This document shows positions 24,292-31,963 of a stretch of DNA of 39,586 bases, in pieces. The stretch lies in assembly GCA_035623275.1 (NCBI GenBank), contig DASPTT010000105.1:1-39586 (forward strand), in the 5' to 3' direction. The position numbers and the translations under genes were made by a program. The notes under the pieces are model-generated. The model had not been told where the DNA came from and did no database searches. It saw only the letters and a list, made by a program, of their open reading frames with translations. Origin of the DNA: DASPTT01 sp035623275. Lineage in GTDB: Bacteria > Actinomycetota > Acidimicrobiia > Acidimicrobiales > UBA8190. How positions within the stretch are numbered: position 1 is the stretch's first letter; the number at the start of each line of letters is the position of its first letter.

Positions 24292-25602
24292 TCAGATCCG
24301 CAGGTAGCCGCCCTGGCGCGGCCCATCCTTGATGGCGATGAGGTTGGCGCAGACGTAGGGGACGTCATGCTCCTCGTGCCATGGGCTCGGGAAGTAGGTC
24401 ACCAGCCTGCTGACCTGGAACCGGCAGCGGATGGAGGGTACGAACCGTGCGTAGTCAGCATCGGTGAAGTACCAGAAGCTGTTCTCGTTGTAGTACGCGA
24501 CGTGGGTGGGGTCCTGGAACGCCCCGCGCCCGTCGGTGCTCGGCGTCAACGACAGCAGCATGCCGCCGTGCGTGAGGAGCCGGTACAGCTCGTTGAACAG
24601 GGCCACCTTGTCCTGGACGTGCTCCAGAAAGTCCACGGCGCGGATCACGCCGCAGCTCGAGTCGGGCAGGTCGATCCCGTGGCTGACATCCCCCACGATG
24701 TCGACGTTGGGCCCGGGGAACTGGTCCACGCCGAGATAGGCGGGCGGAGAATTGTGCGCCGCGCCGAGGTCGAGCGCCTTGAGCCCGCGGCGCTCGGCCC
24801 ACGCCAGCGCGCAATGCTCGACATAGCGATCGTAGAGCGCGACGGTCTCCTGCTGGATCTTGGCGTTGATCTCCGACACCCGTTGCGTGTTGTTGTGATG
24901 GACGCGCTGAAGGTAGAGGCACTCCGGGATGAGGTGGAACTCCGCCAGCTGGTAGATGCGGCACATCAGGTCCTGGTCGTCGAGCACGTCGCGTGAGGCG
25001 TCGTACCCGCCGGCGAGCTCGTAGACGCTGCGGCGGAAGGCGCGCACATGGTTGGGCGCGAACCAGATGTAGCTGACGTTGTGGGGGTACGCCGCCAAGG
25101 AGTCGACCTGGAGCACCGAGCGCCCGTCGACCTCGGTCTCCTGGTACACCCAGCCGTTGGCCTCGTCGAACCGACTGTCGTCGCGCTTGCCCTCCTCGTC
25201 GATCTGCGCGCACTGGCTGTAGACGAAGCCGGCGTCGCGATGCTCGTCGAAGGCCCCCACGATGAGCTCCAGGGCGTCGGACCGCAGCTCGTCGTCGTGG
25301 TCCAGCTCGACGAGGAACTCGCCGCGCGCGTCGGCACAGGCCACCCGTTTGGCCATGCCCACACCGGCGACCTGGGGCTCGGACACCACGCGGACGCGAG
25401 GGTCTGGTGCTGCTGGCTCCCAGCGCGCGCCCTGGTTCAGCATGACGATCCACTCCCACTCCGGACAGCTCTGCGCCTGGAGCGTCGCCAGGCAGTCGTC
25501 GAGAAAACGCGGGTCGTGGCTTGGGGTGAACACGGTCACCCGGGGGTTGGGAATGCGACCGGGCGGGTTCACCGGCCCCATGCGAGTGCGCTTCGAGACC
25601 AT
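24292..25602 (-). CDS. Glycosyltransferase family 2 / methyltransferase fusion
   Basis: A 436-residue two-domain protein. Residues about 20-250 are a GT-A (GT2) domain: RVTVFTPSHDPRFLDDCLATL, the substrate region GVGMAKRVACADARGEFLVE and the metal motif LDHDDEL, with DDQDLMCRIYQL further on. Residues about 275-436 are a short class I methyltransferase-like domain: GLKALDLGAAHNSPPAYLGV, VIRAVDFLEHVQDKVALFNE and LLTHGGMLLSLTP. The glycine-rich SAM loop is abbreviated, so methylation is uncertain. The ATG at 25602 shares one base with the stop of the 2OG oxygenase (TGATG). With the collagen-like gene upstream, a role in glycosylating that protein is the best hypothesis, but cell-wall polysaccharide synthesis is possible. 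Confidence 0.85.
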   Translation of the reverse strand: MVSKRTRMGPVNPPGRIPNPRVTVFTPSHDPRFLDDCLATLQAQSCPEWEWIVMLNQGARWEPAAPDPRVRVVSEPQVAGVGMAKRVACADARGEFLVELDHDDELRSDALELIVGAFDEHRDAGFVYSQCAQIDEEGKRDDSRFDEANGWVYQETEVDGRSVLQVDSLAAYPHNVSYIWFAPNHVRAFRRSVYELAGGYDASRDVLDDQDLMCRIYQLAEFHLIPECLYLQRVHHNNTQRVSEINAKIQQETVALYDRYVEHCALAWAERRGLKALDLGAAHNSPPAYLGVDQFPGPNVDIVGDVSHGIDLPDSSCGVIRAVDFLEHVQDKVALFNELYRLLTHGGMLLSLTPSTDGRGAFQDPTHVAYYNENSFWYFTDADYARFVPSIRCRFQVSRLVTYFPSPWHEEHDVPYVCANLIAIKDGPRQGGYLRI

Positions 25603-26300
25603 CACGCTTCGGCGACGGCGTGCCACGCCGCCCAGTGGAAGGGCGCCTTCTCCTCTTCGGGCCGATCCGCTGTGTAGTAGTAGAGCGCGAGTGACAGTCG
25701 CCGGCGGTCGGGCGGGCAGGCGATCGTCTCGGGCACGCCGTGGAAGGCGTCGTCCGTGATGGTGAAGACCACCAGCCGGTTGAAATCGGGGTCGACCGAT
25801 ACGACCGGGCGCTCGAGGTCGCGCGACCACAGCTCGAGCTGCCCGTTCCAGGCCGGGTCCCAGTCCCGGTTGAGGAACAACAGCGCGTTGACCCGGCGGT
25901 GCAAGCCGAGGTCGGGGTGGAGGTTGAAGTCGGCATGCACCCCGAGGCGGCCGCCGGTGAGCGACACGTGGACCCCACCCCCCAGGTACGACGAATCCGG
26001 CATCAGCTCGTCGATCCCGGTGAGCGTGGAGAAGAACCGGCATGCGTCGGGGGTGTTCATGAACCGCAGCGCGGTCCCGGTCATGGCCGGCACATGGTCG
26101 GGGTCGTCCGTCCATCGCTTGTGCACCTGGTCGGCATGGTCGTCCTGGCGCCAGTCGCCGATGTCACAGCCCTCGAGCTCGGCGGCGATCTGCCCGGCGA
26201 AGCGCGGCAGGAGGAAGTCGTCGAGGACGATGTGGGGAAAGGGCTCCGCTACGGCGTAGAGGTCGTGCAACTCGGCAGGATCGTGATGCTGGTTGATCAT
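25602..26300 (-). CDS. 2-oxoglutarate/Fe(II)-dependent oxygenase (prolyl 4-hydroxylase-like)
   Basis: A 232-residue protein with the full iron facial triad H122-x-D124 (LGVHADFNLHP) and H187 (AFHGVPE). The 2OG-binding Arg is in RRRLSLALYYYT (about R201). GGGVHVSLTGGRLGVHAD and LLFLNRDWDPAWNGQLELW are typical of the 2OG-FeII_Oxy_3 family, which includes bacterial and animal prolyl 4-hydroxylases and related peptidyl hydroxylases. The start is ATG at 26300 with GAGGAGG 3-4 nt upstream, 40 bp after the collagen-like gene. It is translationally coupled to the glycosyltransferase. Substrate is inferred from context only. Confidence 0.88.
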   Translation of the reverse strand: MINQHHDPAELHDLYAVAEPFPHIVLDDFLLPRFAGQIAAELEGCDIGDWRQDDHADQVHKRWTDDPDHVPAMTGTALRFMNTPDACRFFSTLTGIDELMPDSSYLGGGVHVSLTGGRLGVHADFNLHPDLGLHRRVNALLFLNRDWDPAWNGQLELWSRDLERPVVSVDPDFNRLVVFTITDDAFHGVPETIACPPDRRRLSLALYYYTADRPEEEKAPFHWAAWHAVAEA

Positions 26301-26340
26301 GACCCTCCTCGTGCGGGCAGCCGACCGTTTCTCGTTCCGC

Positions 26341-29124
26341 TCAGGGGACGCTGACGCCCGCCGGCAGCTTGCTTCGCAGGCCCGGGTCGAGTTGGATCGC
26401 CTTCTGCAGGTACGGGATGCCTTGCGCCGGCTGGCCCTGCTCGTAGAGGAGCAGGCCGACGTTGTAGCTCGAGTTGACGTCGTTGGGCTTGATCGCGAGC
26501 ACCTGCTTGTAGAGGAAGATCGCGTCCTGCGGGTTCGACGTGTTCTCGATGACAGCCAAGTTGTACAGGGCGGTCGCGAAGTTGGGGTCCAGCTGCAGCA
26601 CCTTGTGATAGTCGGCGTCCGCCGTCTGCGTGTCGCCCTGCGTCTGGGCGATGACCCCGAGGTTGTAATAGGCGTACTTGTCGTAGCCCTGGTGGTTCGA
26701 GGGGTCCTGCTGGAGCAACGTCTGGTAGTCGGTGGAGGCCGTCGACAGGTCCCCATGTCCTTGGGCGCTCAGGCCGGCGGTGAGCAGTTGGGCAGGCGTG
26801 GAGCTTCCGGCGCTCGAGCTCGAAGGCGGGGCCGACGACACCGAACAGGCCGCCGCCAATACCCCGAGCACCGCCACGGCGGCGCCGGCCGACCAACGCG
26901 ACCGGGTCGCGCGTGCGCCGTTGGTCCCGTTGGTGCCGTTCGTGCCGTTGGTCCCCGCGGCGCCGGTCGCACCCTGCGCACCCTGGGGACCCTGCGGGCC
27001 TGCCGCGCCCTGGAAGCCCTGGGCGCCTTGGAAGCCCTGGGCCCCGTTGGTGCCGGCCTCGCCCTGCGGTCCCTGCGCGCCGTTGGTCCCGTTGGTCCCC
27101 ACGGCGCCCTGCGCACCGGTGCCACCTTGCGCGCCGGTCGCGCCCTGCGCGCCCTGGGCCCCGTTGGTCCCGTTCGTGCCGGCCGCGCCCTGGGCGCCCG
27201 TCGCGCCCTGGGCGCCCTGCGGGCCCGCCGCGCCCTGGAATCCCTGAACGCCCTGCGCGCCGTTTGCGCCGTTGGTCCCGTTCGTGCCGTTGATGCCGTT
27301 GGTCCCGGCCGAGCCCTGCGCTCCGGTGGCGCCTTGCGCACCTTGCGAACCAGCCGCGCCCTGGGCTCCCTGCGCACCGTCGGTCCCGTTGACGCCGTTG
27401 GCGCCGTTGGCGCCCTGCGCGCCCTGGGCGCCGGTCGAACCGGGGGCGCCTTGGAAGCCCTGCGCGCCTTGCGGACCTTGCGGGCCTGCCGCGCCTTGGA
27501 AGCCCTGCGCGCCTTGGGCCCCGTTGGTCCCGTTCGTGCCGTTGATGCCGTTGGTCCCGTTCGTGCCGGCTGCGCCCTGGGCACCGGTCGAGCCCTGCGC
27601 GCCCTGCGGTCCCGTCGATCCGGTGGCACCCTGCGCCCCGTTAACGCCGTTGGCGCCATTGGCGCCCTGGGGACCCTGCGCACCGATCGGGCCCTGGAAT
27701 CCCTGGGCGCCGTTGAGGCCGTTGGCGCCGTTCGCCCCATTCGCGCCTTGCGCGCCCTGCGCGCCGTTGGCACCTCCGGCCCCTTGCGCCCCCTGGGCAC
27801 CCGTGGCTCCCTGGGCGCCCAGGGCCCCGTTGGTGCCGTTCGCGCCCTGTGCGCCCTGAGGCCCTTGTCCGCCCTGCGCGCCTTGAGGGCCGGCCGCGCC
27901 CTGGAAACCCTGCGCGCCCTGGGCGCCGTTGAGACCGTTGGCGCCGTTGGAGCCGTTGGAGCCGTTGGCGCCCTGGGCACCCGTCGAGCCGGCCGCGCCC
28001 TGAACCCCCTGCGCGCCCTGCGCGCCGTTCGTCCCGTTCGTGCCGTTGATGCCGTTGGTCCCGTTCGTGCCAGCTGCACCCTGCGCACCGGTGGTGCCCT
28101 GCGCCCCCTGGGCGCCGGTCGCGCCCTGGGCGCCGTTGAGACCATTCGTGCCGGCCGCGCCCTGGGCACCGGTCGCGCCTTGGGGCCCCTGGGGGCCTTG
28201 CGGCCCGGCCGCGCCCTGGAACCCCTGTGTGCCCTGGAAACCCTGCGCGCCCTGCGCGCCGTTGAGACCGTTGGCACCGTTGGCGCCCTGCGCGCCCTGG
28301 GCACCTGTCGCACCCTGGGAACCCTGCGGGCCGCCGAACGCACCCTGCGCGCCCTGCGCGCCCTGCGCCCCGTTCGTCCCCGGCAAGCCCTGCGGGCCCT
28401 GCGCCCCCGTCCCCGCTGCGCCCTGGGCACCTTGGGAACCCTGGGCACCCGTCGTGCCGGCCGGGCCCTGCGCGCCCTGCGCGCCCTGGGGACCAGCGGG
28501 GCCCTGGAACCCCTGTGTGCCCTGGAGTCCCTGTGCGCCCTGCGCGCCAGTTGCACCCATGGCACCCTGGGCGCCTGTCGCGCCTTGGGCACCGTTCGTG
28601 CCGTTGATGCCGTTCGCGCCCGGCGCGCCTTGGGCGCCTGTGGCGCCGAGCGCGCCTTGTGCGCCCGGCGCACCTTGGGCGCCCTGGGGACCGCCGAACG
28701 CGCCGTGCGCGCCCTGGGCGCCGGTCACGCCTTGGGGGCCCGAAAGGCCGTTGGCCCCGGGCGCACCGGCCGGCCCGGTTGGGCCGACTGGTCCGGGCGC
28801 GCCGTTGAGACCGGCGGGGCCACGCCCGCCGGGCTCGCCGTTCCAACCGTCGGTACCGGTGGCGCCCTGTACACCCTGCGTGCCGGTCGCACCGGGCGCG
28901 CCGCTCGAGCCCCGGTCCCCTTGGGCACCCTGGGGGCCCGGGGTCTTCGAAGCGCCCCCGGTGGAGGCTGCCGCCGGAGTCCCCGAATTGCCCGCGGCCC
29001 CCGCCAGATACGCACCGCTGGAAGCGGCCAGCGCGGTGGCACCGAGCGCGACGGCAGCCAGCCGTCGCTTGCGCGACGGCTCGGTGTAGCGCCCGCCCTT
29101 TCGCTCGCGTTGTCGCTTCGTCAC
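26341..29124 (-). CDS. Collagen-like protein fused to a lipoprotein-type segment and TPR domain
   Basis: A 927-residue protein starting at a GTG. Residues 1-45: a basic N-terminus and hydrophobic segment (RRLAAVALGATALAASSGAYL), a signal or anchor. Residues 63 to about 737: about 225 Gly-X-Y triplets, dominated by GAQ, GTN, GAN, GFQ and GPQ and low in Pro, with a few register slips (two GAFGGPQ, one GTGAQ). Residues 739-760: a second basic-hydrophobic stretch ending in a lipobox, ATRSRWSAGAAVAVLGVLAAAC, with C760. Residues about 785-915: three TPR units (YYNLGVIAQTQGDTQTADAD, ALYNLAVIENTSNPQDAIF, SSYNVGLLLYEQGQPAQGI). The frame has no stop between the two halves. It is followed by an oxygenase and a glycosyltransferase and probably forms a surface stalk. 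The repeats are prone to slippage and misassembly. Confidence 0.85.
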   Translation of the reverse strand: MTKRQRERKGGRYTEPSRKRRLAAVALGATALAASSGAYLAGAAGNSGTPAAASTGGASKTPGPQGAQGDRGSSGAPGATGTQGVQGATGTDGWNGEPGGRGPAGLNGAPGPVGPTGPAGAPGANGLSGPQGVTGAQGAHGAFGGPQGAQGAPGAQGALGATGAQGAPGANGINGTNGAQGATGAQGAMGATGAQGAQGLQGTQGFQGPAGPQGAQGAQGPAGTTGAQGSQGAQGAAGTGAQGPQGLPGTNGAQGAQGAQGAFGGPQGSQGATGAQGAQGANGANGLNGAQGAQGFQGTQGFQGAAGPQGPQGPQGATGAQGAAGTNGLNGAQGATGAQGAQGTTGAQGAAGTNGTNGINGTNGTNGAQGAQGVQGAAGSTGAQGANGSNGSNGANGLNGAQGAQGFQGAAGPQGAQGGQGPQGAQGANGTNGALGAQGATGAQGAQGAGGANGAQGAQGANGANGANGLNGAQGFQGPIGAQGPQGANGANGVNGAQGATGSTGPQGAQGSTGAQGAAGTNGTNGINGTNGTNGAQGAQGFQGAAGPQGPQGAQGFQGAPGSTGAQGAQGANGANGVNGTDGAQGAQGAAGSQGAQGATGAQGSAGTNGINGTNGTNGANGAQGVQGFQGAAGPQGAQGATGAQGAAGTNGTNGAQGAQGATGAQGGTGAQGAVGTNGTNGAQGPQGEAGTNGAQGFQGAQGFQGAAGPQGPQGAQGATGAAGTNGTNGTNGTNGARATRSRWSAGAAVAVLGVLAAACSVSSAPPSSSSAGSSTPAQLLTAGLSAQGHGDLSTASTDYQTLLQQDPSNHQGYDKYAYYNLGVIAQTQGDTQTADADYHKVLQLDPNFATALYNLAVIENTSNPQDAIFLYKQVLAIKPNDVNSSYNVGLLLYEQGQPAQGIPYLQKAIQLDPGLRSKLPAGVSVP

Positions 29125-29164
29125 TTGGAGCCCGCCTGATGCTTCAGAGATTTGGTCTCGTCAA

Positions 29165-29192
29165 CGATCGGCGAGGCTCATGTTTCGCTTTA
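29165..29192 (-). promoter_or_regulatory. WhiG/sigma-28-like promoter upstream of the collagen-like gene
   Basis: On the minus strand TAAA (29192-29189) is followed, after 16 bases, by GCCGATCG (29172-29165). The WhiG/FliA consensus is TAAA-N15-GCCGATAA, so there are 10 of 12 matches with spacing one base longer. A start about 8 nt beyond would give a 5' leader of about 33 nt before the GTG at 29124. The site is unproven. Confidence 0.4.
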
Positions 29193-29200
29193 GTAACAAT

Positions 29201-29260
29201 CGCCACAATCACAACAAGGGCCAGGACGCATCGTCCCTGGCCAGGAGGTGCGTTGTGGCG
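29201..29260 (-). terminator. Nested hairpin downstream of the monooxygenase-like gene
   Basis: An inner stem of ten pairs with one bulge (GGCCAGG-ACG, 29219-29228, against CGT-CC-C-TGGCC, 29232-29242) lies inside an outer CGCCACAA/TTGTGGCG stem (29201-29208 and 29253-29260). On the minus strand it begins 13 bp after the 29273 stop and is followed by CTTGTTGTGATT. It is best read as a terminator insulating the collagen promoter. An alternative GGAGGTG/CACCTCC pairing also exists. Confidence 0.6.
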
Positions 29261-29272
29261 GCGACACCTCCC

Positions 29273-29569
29273 CTATGACCCGCCGTCGGTGCGCAGGACG
29301 TCGAGGTTGGTGAAGCTCGGCTGGCCGTCGCAGAGGGCCACGAGCTTGTCCGCCATGGCCCGGGTCTCGGGGAGCTCGCTGTTGGCCATGGCCTCCTGGT
29401 AGGAGGGGAAGACCACCACGTTCACGTAGGTGTCGTCCCGGTCCCGGTCCCGGCAGGCGTAGCCGTGACCCGAGCGCCGGCCCTCGGTGGCGGCGAAGAA
29501 CTCCTCGAACACCGCGTTCACCTCATCGGGCTTGCTCGTCTTGTACTCGATGATCTGGATGAATGGCAT
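29273..29569 (-). CDS. Antibiotic-biosynthesis-monooxygenase (ABM)-like dimeric alpha-beta barrel protein
   Basis: A 98-residue single-domain protein: MPFIQIIEYKTSKPDEVNAV, then a long helix, then DTYVNVVVFPSYQEAMANSE, the usual ferredoxin-like fold of ABM/DABB proteins. Members act as cofactor-free oxygenases, heme-degrading enzymes or small-molecule binders. There is no histidine or Asn pattern here that fixes one. The start is ATG at 29569 with AGGAG 6 nt upstream. It is divergent from the methyltransferase gene at 29690. Confidence 0.8.
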   Translation of the reverse strand: MPFIQIIEYKTSKPDEVNAVFEEFFAATEGRRSGHGYACRDRDRDDTYVNVVVFPSYQEAMANSELPETRAMADKLVALCDGQPSFTNLDVLRTDGGS

Positions 29570-29689
29570 GGTGGCTCCTGTTCGACCGGCGGACCGCCGA
29601 CCGATGTCGGCCGGCGGGTCCGGCTCAGTCTGACTCGGGACGGTGGCGGCCGTGCGTGGGAACGACCCCTGCCCGCTATCGTCCGATCC

Positions 29690-30310
29690 ATGGGCTTCTA
29701 CCGCGAGCAGGTGCTGCCCCACTTGGTGGACCGGGTCTGTGGCGCCAAGGGCATGCGCGGGTTTCGGCAGGAGGTCACCGCGGGCCTGACCGGGCGCGTC
29801 GTCGAGATCGGCTTCGGCTCGGGTCTCAACGCCGAGCACTACCCGCCCACGGTGGAGGTGGTGCTGGCGGTGGAGCCCGCGGCGGTCGCCCGGCGGATCG
29901 CCGCCAAGCGGGTGGCCGAGGCCGGGGTGCAGGTCGAGCACGTCGGTCTCGACGGGCAGGCGATCCCCCTGGCGGACGCCAGCTGCGACGATGCGCTGTC
30001 GACCTTCACGCTGTGCACCGTCCCCGACCCGGCCAAGGTGTTAGCCGAGCTCCGGCGGGTGATGCGGCCGGGCGCGCGCCTGCACTTCCTGGAGCACGGT
30101 CTCTCGCCCGACGCCGGCGTGGCGCTCTGGCAGCACCGGATCGACCCATGGCAGCGCCGCCTGGCCGACGGATGTCACCTCACGCGGGACGCGGCGACGC
30201 TGGTGGCGGACGCCGGATTCACCCTCGAGCAGGTCGAGCAGCGCTACGCCAAAGGCCCCAAGCCATGGAGCTGGTTCACCGTGGGGGTGGCGCGCAACCC
30301 TGCGGTATAA
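29690..30310 (+). CDS. Class I SAM-dependent methyltransferase (type 11)
   Basis: A 206-residue protein. SAM motif I is RVVEIGFGSGLNAEHYP (about residues 35-52), motif II LAVEPAAVARR, then LDGQAIPLADASCDDALSTFTLCTVPDP and the post-motif region LRRVMRPGARLHFLEHG. It resembles the METTL7/phosphatidylethanolamine N-methyltransferase-like branch (FTLCTVPD and FLEHG are typical), acting on small or lipid-linked substrates, but the substrate is unknown. The start is ATG at 29690. It sits immediately before the tRNA-Lys gene. Confidence 0.85.
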   Translation: MGFYREQVLPHLVDRVCGAKGMRGFRQEVTAGLTGRVVEIGFGSGLNAEHYPPTVEVVLAVEPAAVARRIAAKRVAEAGVQVEHVGLDGQAIPLADASCDDALSTFTLCTVPDPAKVLAELRRVMRPGARLHFLEHGLSPDAGVALWQHRIDPWQRRLADGCHLTRDAATLVADAGFTLEQVEQRYAKGPKPWSWFTVGVARNPAV

Positions 30311-30402
30311 CCCGATGCCGCACTCGGCGGGCGTGGAAGAATGGCCCGACTCGCCAGGCCTGGTGTGCAGCCCTGCGCCGGGAATCGCGGGCCTCGGGCC
30401 GC

Positions 30403-30478
30403 GGGCCGCTAGCTCATCGGGTAGAGCAGGGGACTTTTAATCCCAAGGTGCCGGGTTCGAGCCCCGGGCGGCCCACCA
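30403..30478 (+). tRNA. tRNA-Lys (anticodon TTT), CCA encoded
   Basis: A 7-bp acceptor stem GGGCCGC/GCGGCCC encloses a D arm with AGCTCATCGGGTAGAGC, an anticodon stem GGGGA/TCCCA-type arm with loop CTTTTAA (anticodon TTT), and a T arm GCCGGGTTCGAGCCCCGG. CCA is genomic at 30476-30478. An integrase gene starts 99 bp downstream, so the 3' half probably served as the attachment site. Confidence 0.95.
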
Positions 30479-30576
30479 AGAACGCCCAGCTCACAGCCCA
30501 TATTGTCTGTCGGGTATTCGGGCGATCACGCCCTCGCGACTACTCCGTGACTACAATCTCGGGCGTGCAGGGCACC

Positions 30577-31713
30577 ATGAGCGAGATCCGGCCCGGAGTG
30601 TGGAGGCTGCGCGTCTACGCCGGGCGTCGTGCCAACGGCACGCCGTTGCAGATCACCAAGACCGTCCGGGCGAATGAAGCTCGACCGGGAGCCGGCAGAC
30701 GAATCGCCGAGCGAGAACTCGCGGCGATGGTCGCCCAAGTGTCGAAGGGCAACGTCAGCGCCGGAACCGGGACCCTGGGCGAGCTCCTCGACGCGTGGCT
30801 GGCGCACATCGAACCGGACCGCTCCCCGACCACGATGCGCAAATACCGCGACATCGCCGATCGCGTCGTTCGGCCCGAGCTCGGGAAGATCAAGCTCAAG
30901 GTCCTCACGGCCCGCCAGCTCGACGGCCTCTACGCCAAGCTGACGGCGAAGGGCAACAAACCGGCCACGGTGCGGCGGGTGCATGCGCTCATCGGAGCGG
31001 CGCTCCACCAGGCCGAGCGCTGGGACATGGTGGAGGTCAATGTGGCCCGCAAGGCGAGCCCGCCGCCGGTACATCAACAACAGGTCCACGCGCCGAGTCC
31101 CGACCAGGTGCGAGCCCTTGTTGCCGCCGCCGAGAAGGTCGAACCGGCGCTGGCCACCCTGTTGCTCATTGGTGCCCTCACCGGCGCCAGACGAGGAGAA
31201 CTCTGTGCTCTTCGCTGGTCTGACGTCGATACGGAAGGGCGGACGCTGACCATTGCCCGGTCCGTCTACGAGACCGCCGGTGGTGGGTGGGCCGAGAAGG
31301 GGACGAAGACCCACCAGGTGCGAACGATCAGCTTGGACGACTTTGCCCTTGCCGTGCTGGCCAAGCACCGTGGCGAGGTGGGCGAGTTGGCCGCGCGCCT
31401 CGGCCTCCAGGTGCGCAACGACGGTTTCGTCTTCTCTCGCTCCCCCGTGGGCGCCGAGCCGATCCGGCCTGACATCGTGTCGAAATTCACCCAGGCCGTT
31501 GCGAAGGCCGCCGGCGTGAGCACTCATCTCCATGCGCTGCGGCATTTCTCCGCCACCCAGGCCATCGCCGCTGGGTTCGACCCGACCACGGTCGCCGGCC
31601 GGCTTGGGCACCGCGACTCGTCGATCACCCTACGGGTCTATTCCCATGTCCTCGAGCGGCGGGACAGGGACCTGGCCCACGCCCTCGGCAGGACTTTGGC
31701 GCTGCCCAGCTGA
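30577..31713 (+). CDS. Tyrosine recombinase / integrase of a tRNA-Lys-associated element
   Basis: A 378-residue phage-type integrase. The N-terminal Arm-binding part (MSEIRPGVWRLRVYAGRRAN) and core-binding SAM-like domain (TLGELLDAWLAHIEPDRSPTTMRKYRD) precede the catalytic domain. Catalytic residues are in LTGARRGELCALRW (Arg), HALRHFSATQ (HxxR) and LGHRDSSITLRVYSHV (His and Tyr nucleophile). All are intact, so the enzyme may be active. I chose the ATG at 30577; GTG codons at 30547 and 30565 are alternatives. Confidence 0.92.
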   Translation: MSEIRPGVWRLRVYAGRRANGTPLQITKTVRANEARPGAGRRIAERELAAMVAQVSKGNVSAGTGTLGELLDAWLAHIEPDRSPTTMRKYRDIADRVVRPELGKIKLKVLTARQLDGLYAKLTAKGNKPATVRRVHALIGAALHQAERWDMVEVNVARKASPPPVHQQQVHAPSPDQVRALVAAAEKVEPALATLLLIGALTGARRGELCALRWSDVDTEGRTLTIARSVYETAGGGWAEKGTKTHQVRTISLDDFALAVLAKHRGEVGELAARLGLQVRNDGFVFSRSPVGAEPIRPDIVSKFTQAVAKAAGVSTHLHALRHFSATQAIAAGFDPTTVAGRLGHRDSSITLRVYSHVLERRDRDLAHALGRTLALPS

Positions 31714-31718
31714 GGCCG

Positions 31719-31922
31719 TCAGTCATCGGGCTCGACGTCCGGCGCCGCTCCATGGACCTCGGCGAGAAACCGAGGGACCGAGACGCGCCACTGGGCCCCG
31801 ATCCGGAAGGCCCCCGGGATCTTGCCGACGCCGACCAGCCGATAGGCGGTCGAGGTGCCGATGCCCAGTTGCGCAGCGGCCCACGAGAGGTGCTGGACGT
31901 CGTCAGGAAGCGAGGTTGTCAT
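31719..31922 (-). CDS. Excisionase-like helix-turn-helix protein
   Basis: A 67-residue protein, convergent with the integrase and ending 5 bp from its stop. HLSWAAAQLGIGTSTAYRLVGVGKIPGAFRIGAQWRVSVPRFL is an excisionase/MerR-like winged HTH. The start is ATG at 31922; a longer frame reaches into the tandem repeats upstream and is not credible. Proteins of this kind bias integrases towards excision or regulate the element. Unlike the HTH protein at 11696, this one is probably part of the mobile element. Confidence 0.75.
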   Translation of the reverse strand: MTTSLPDDVQHLSWAAAQLGIGTSTAYRLVGVGKIPGAFRIGAQWRVSVPRFLAEVHGAAPDVEPDD

Positions 31923-31963
31923 GCCGAGGGGACCCAAGGCTTGGGCCTGAGAGCTCGGGCCGT

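Noticed and set aside
26769..29089. Long alternative frames on both strands across the collagen region
   Set aside because: They are produced by the GC-rich repeat of the collagen gene; compositions are pure Arg/Ala/Pro or Ala/Pro and have no domain.
29125..29200. Possible riboswitch in the collagen leader (GAGCC-CGCC/GGCG-GGCTC stem)
   Set aside because: No match to the conserved cores of c-di-GMP-I, c-di-AMP, glycine or cobalamin riboswitches that I can recall; the leader would be shorter than the structure if the proposed promoter is right.
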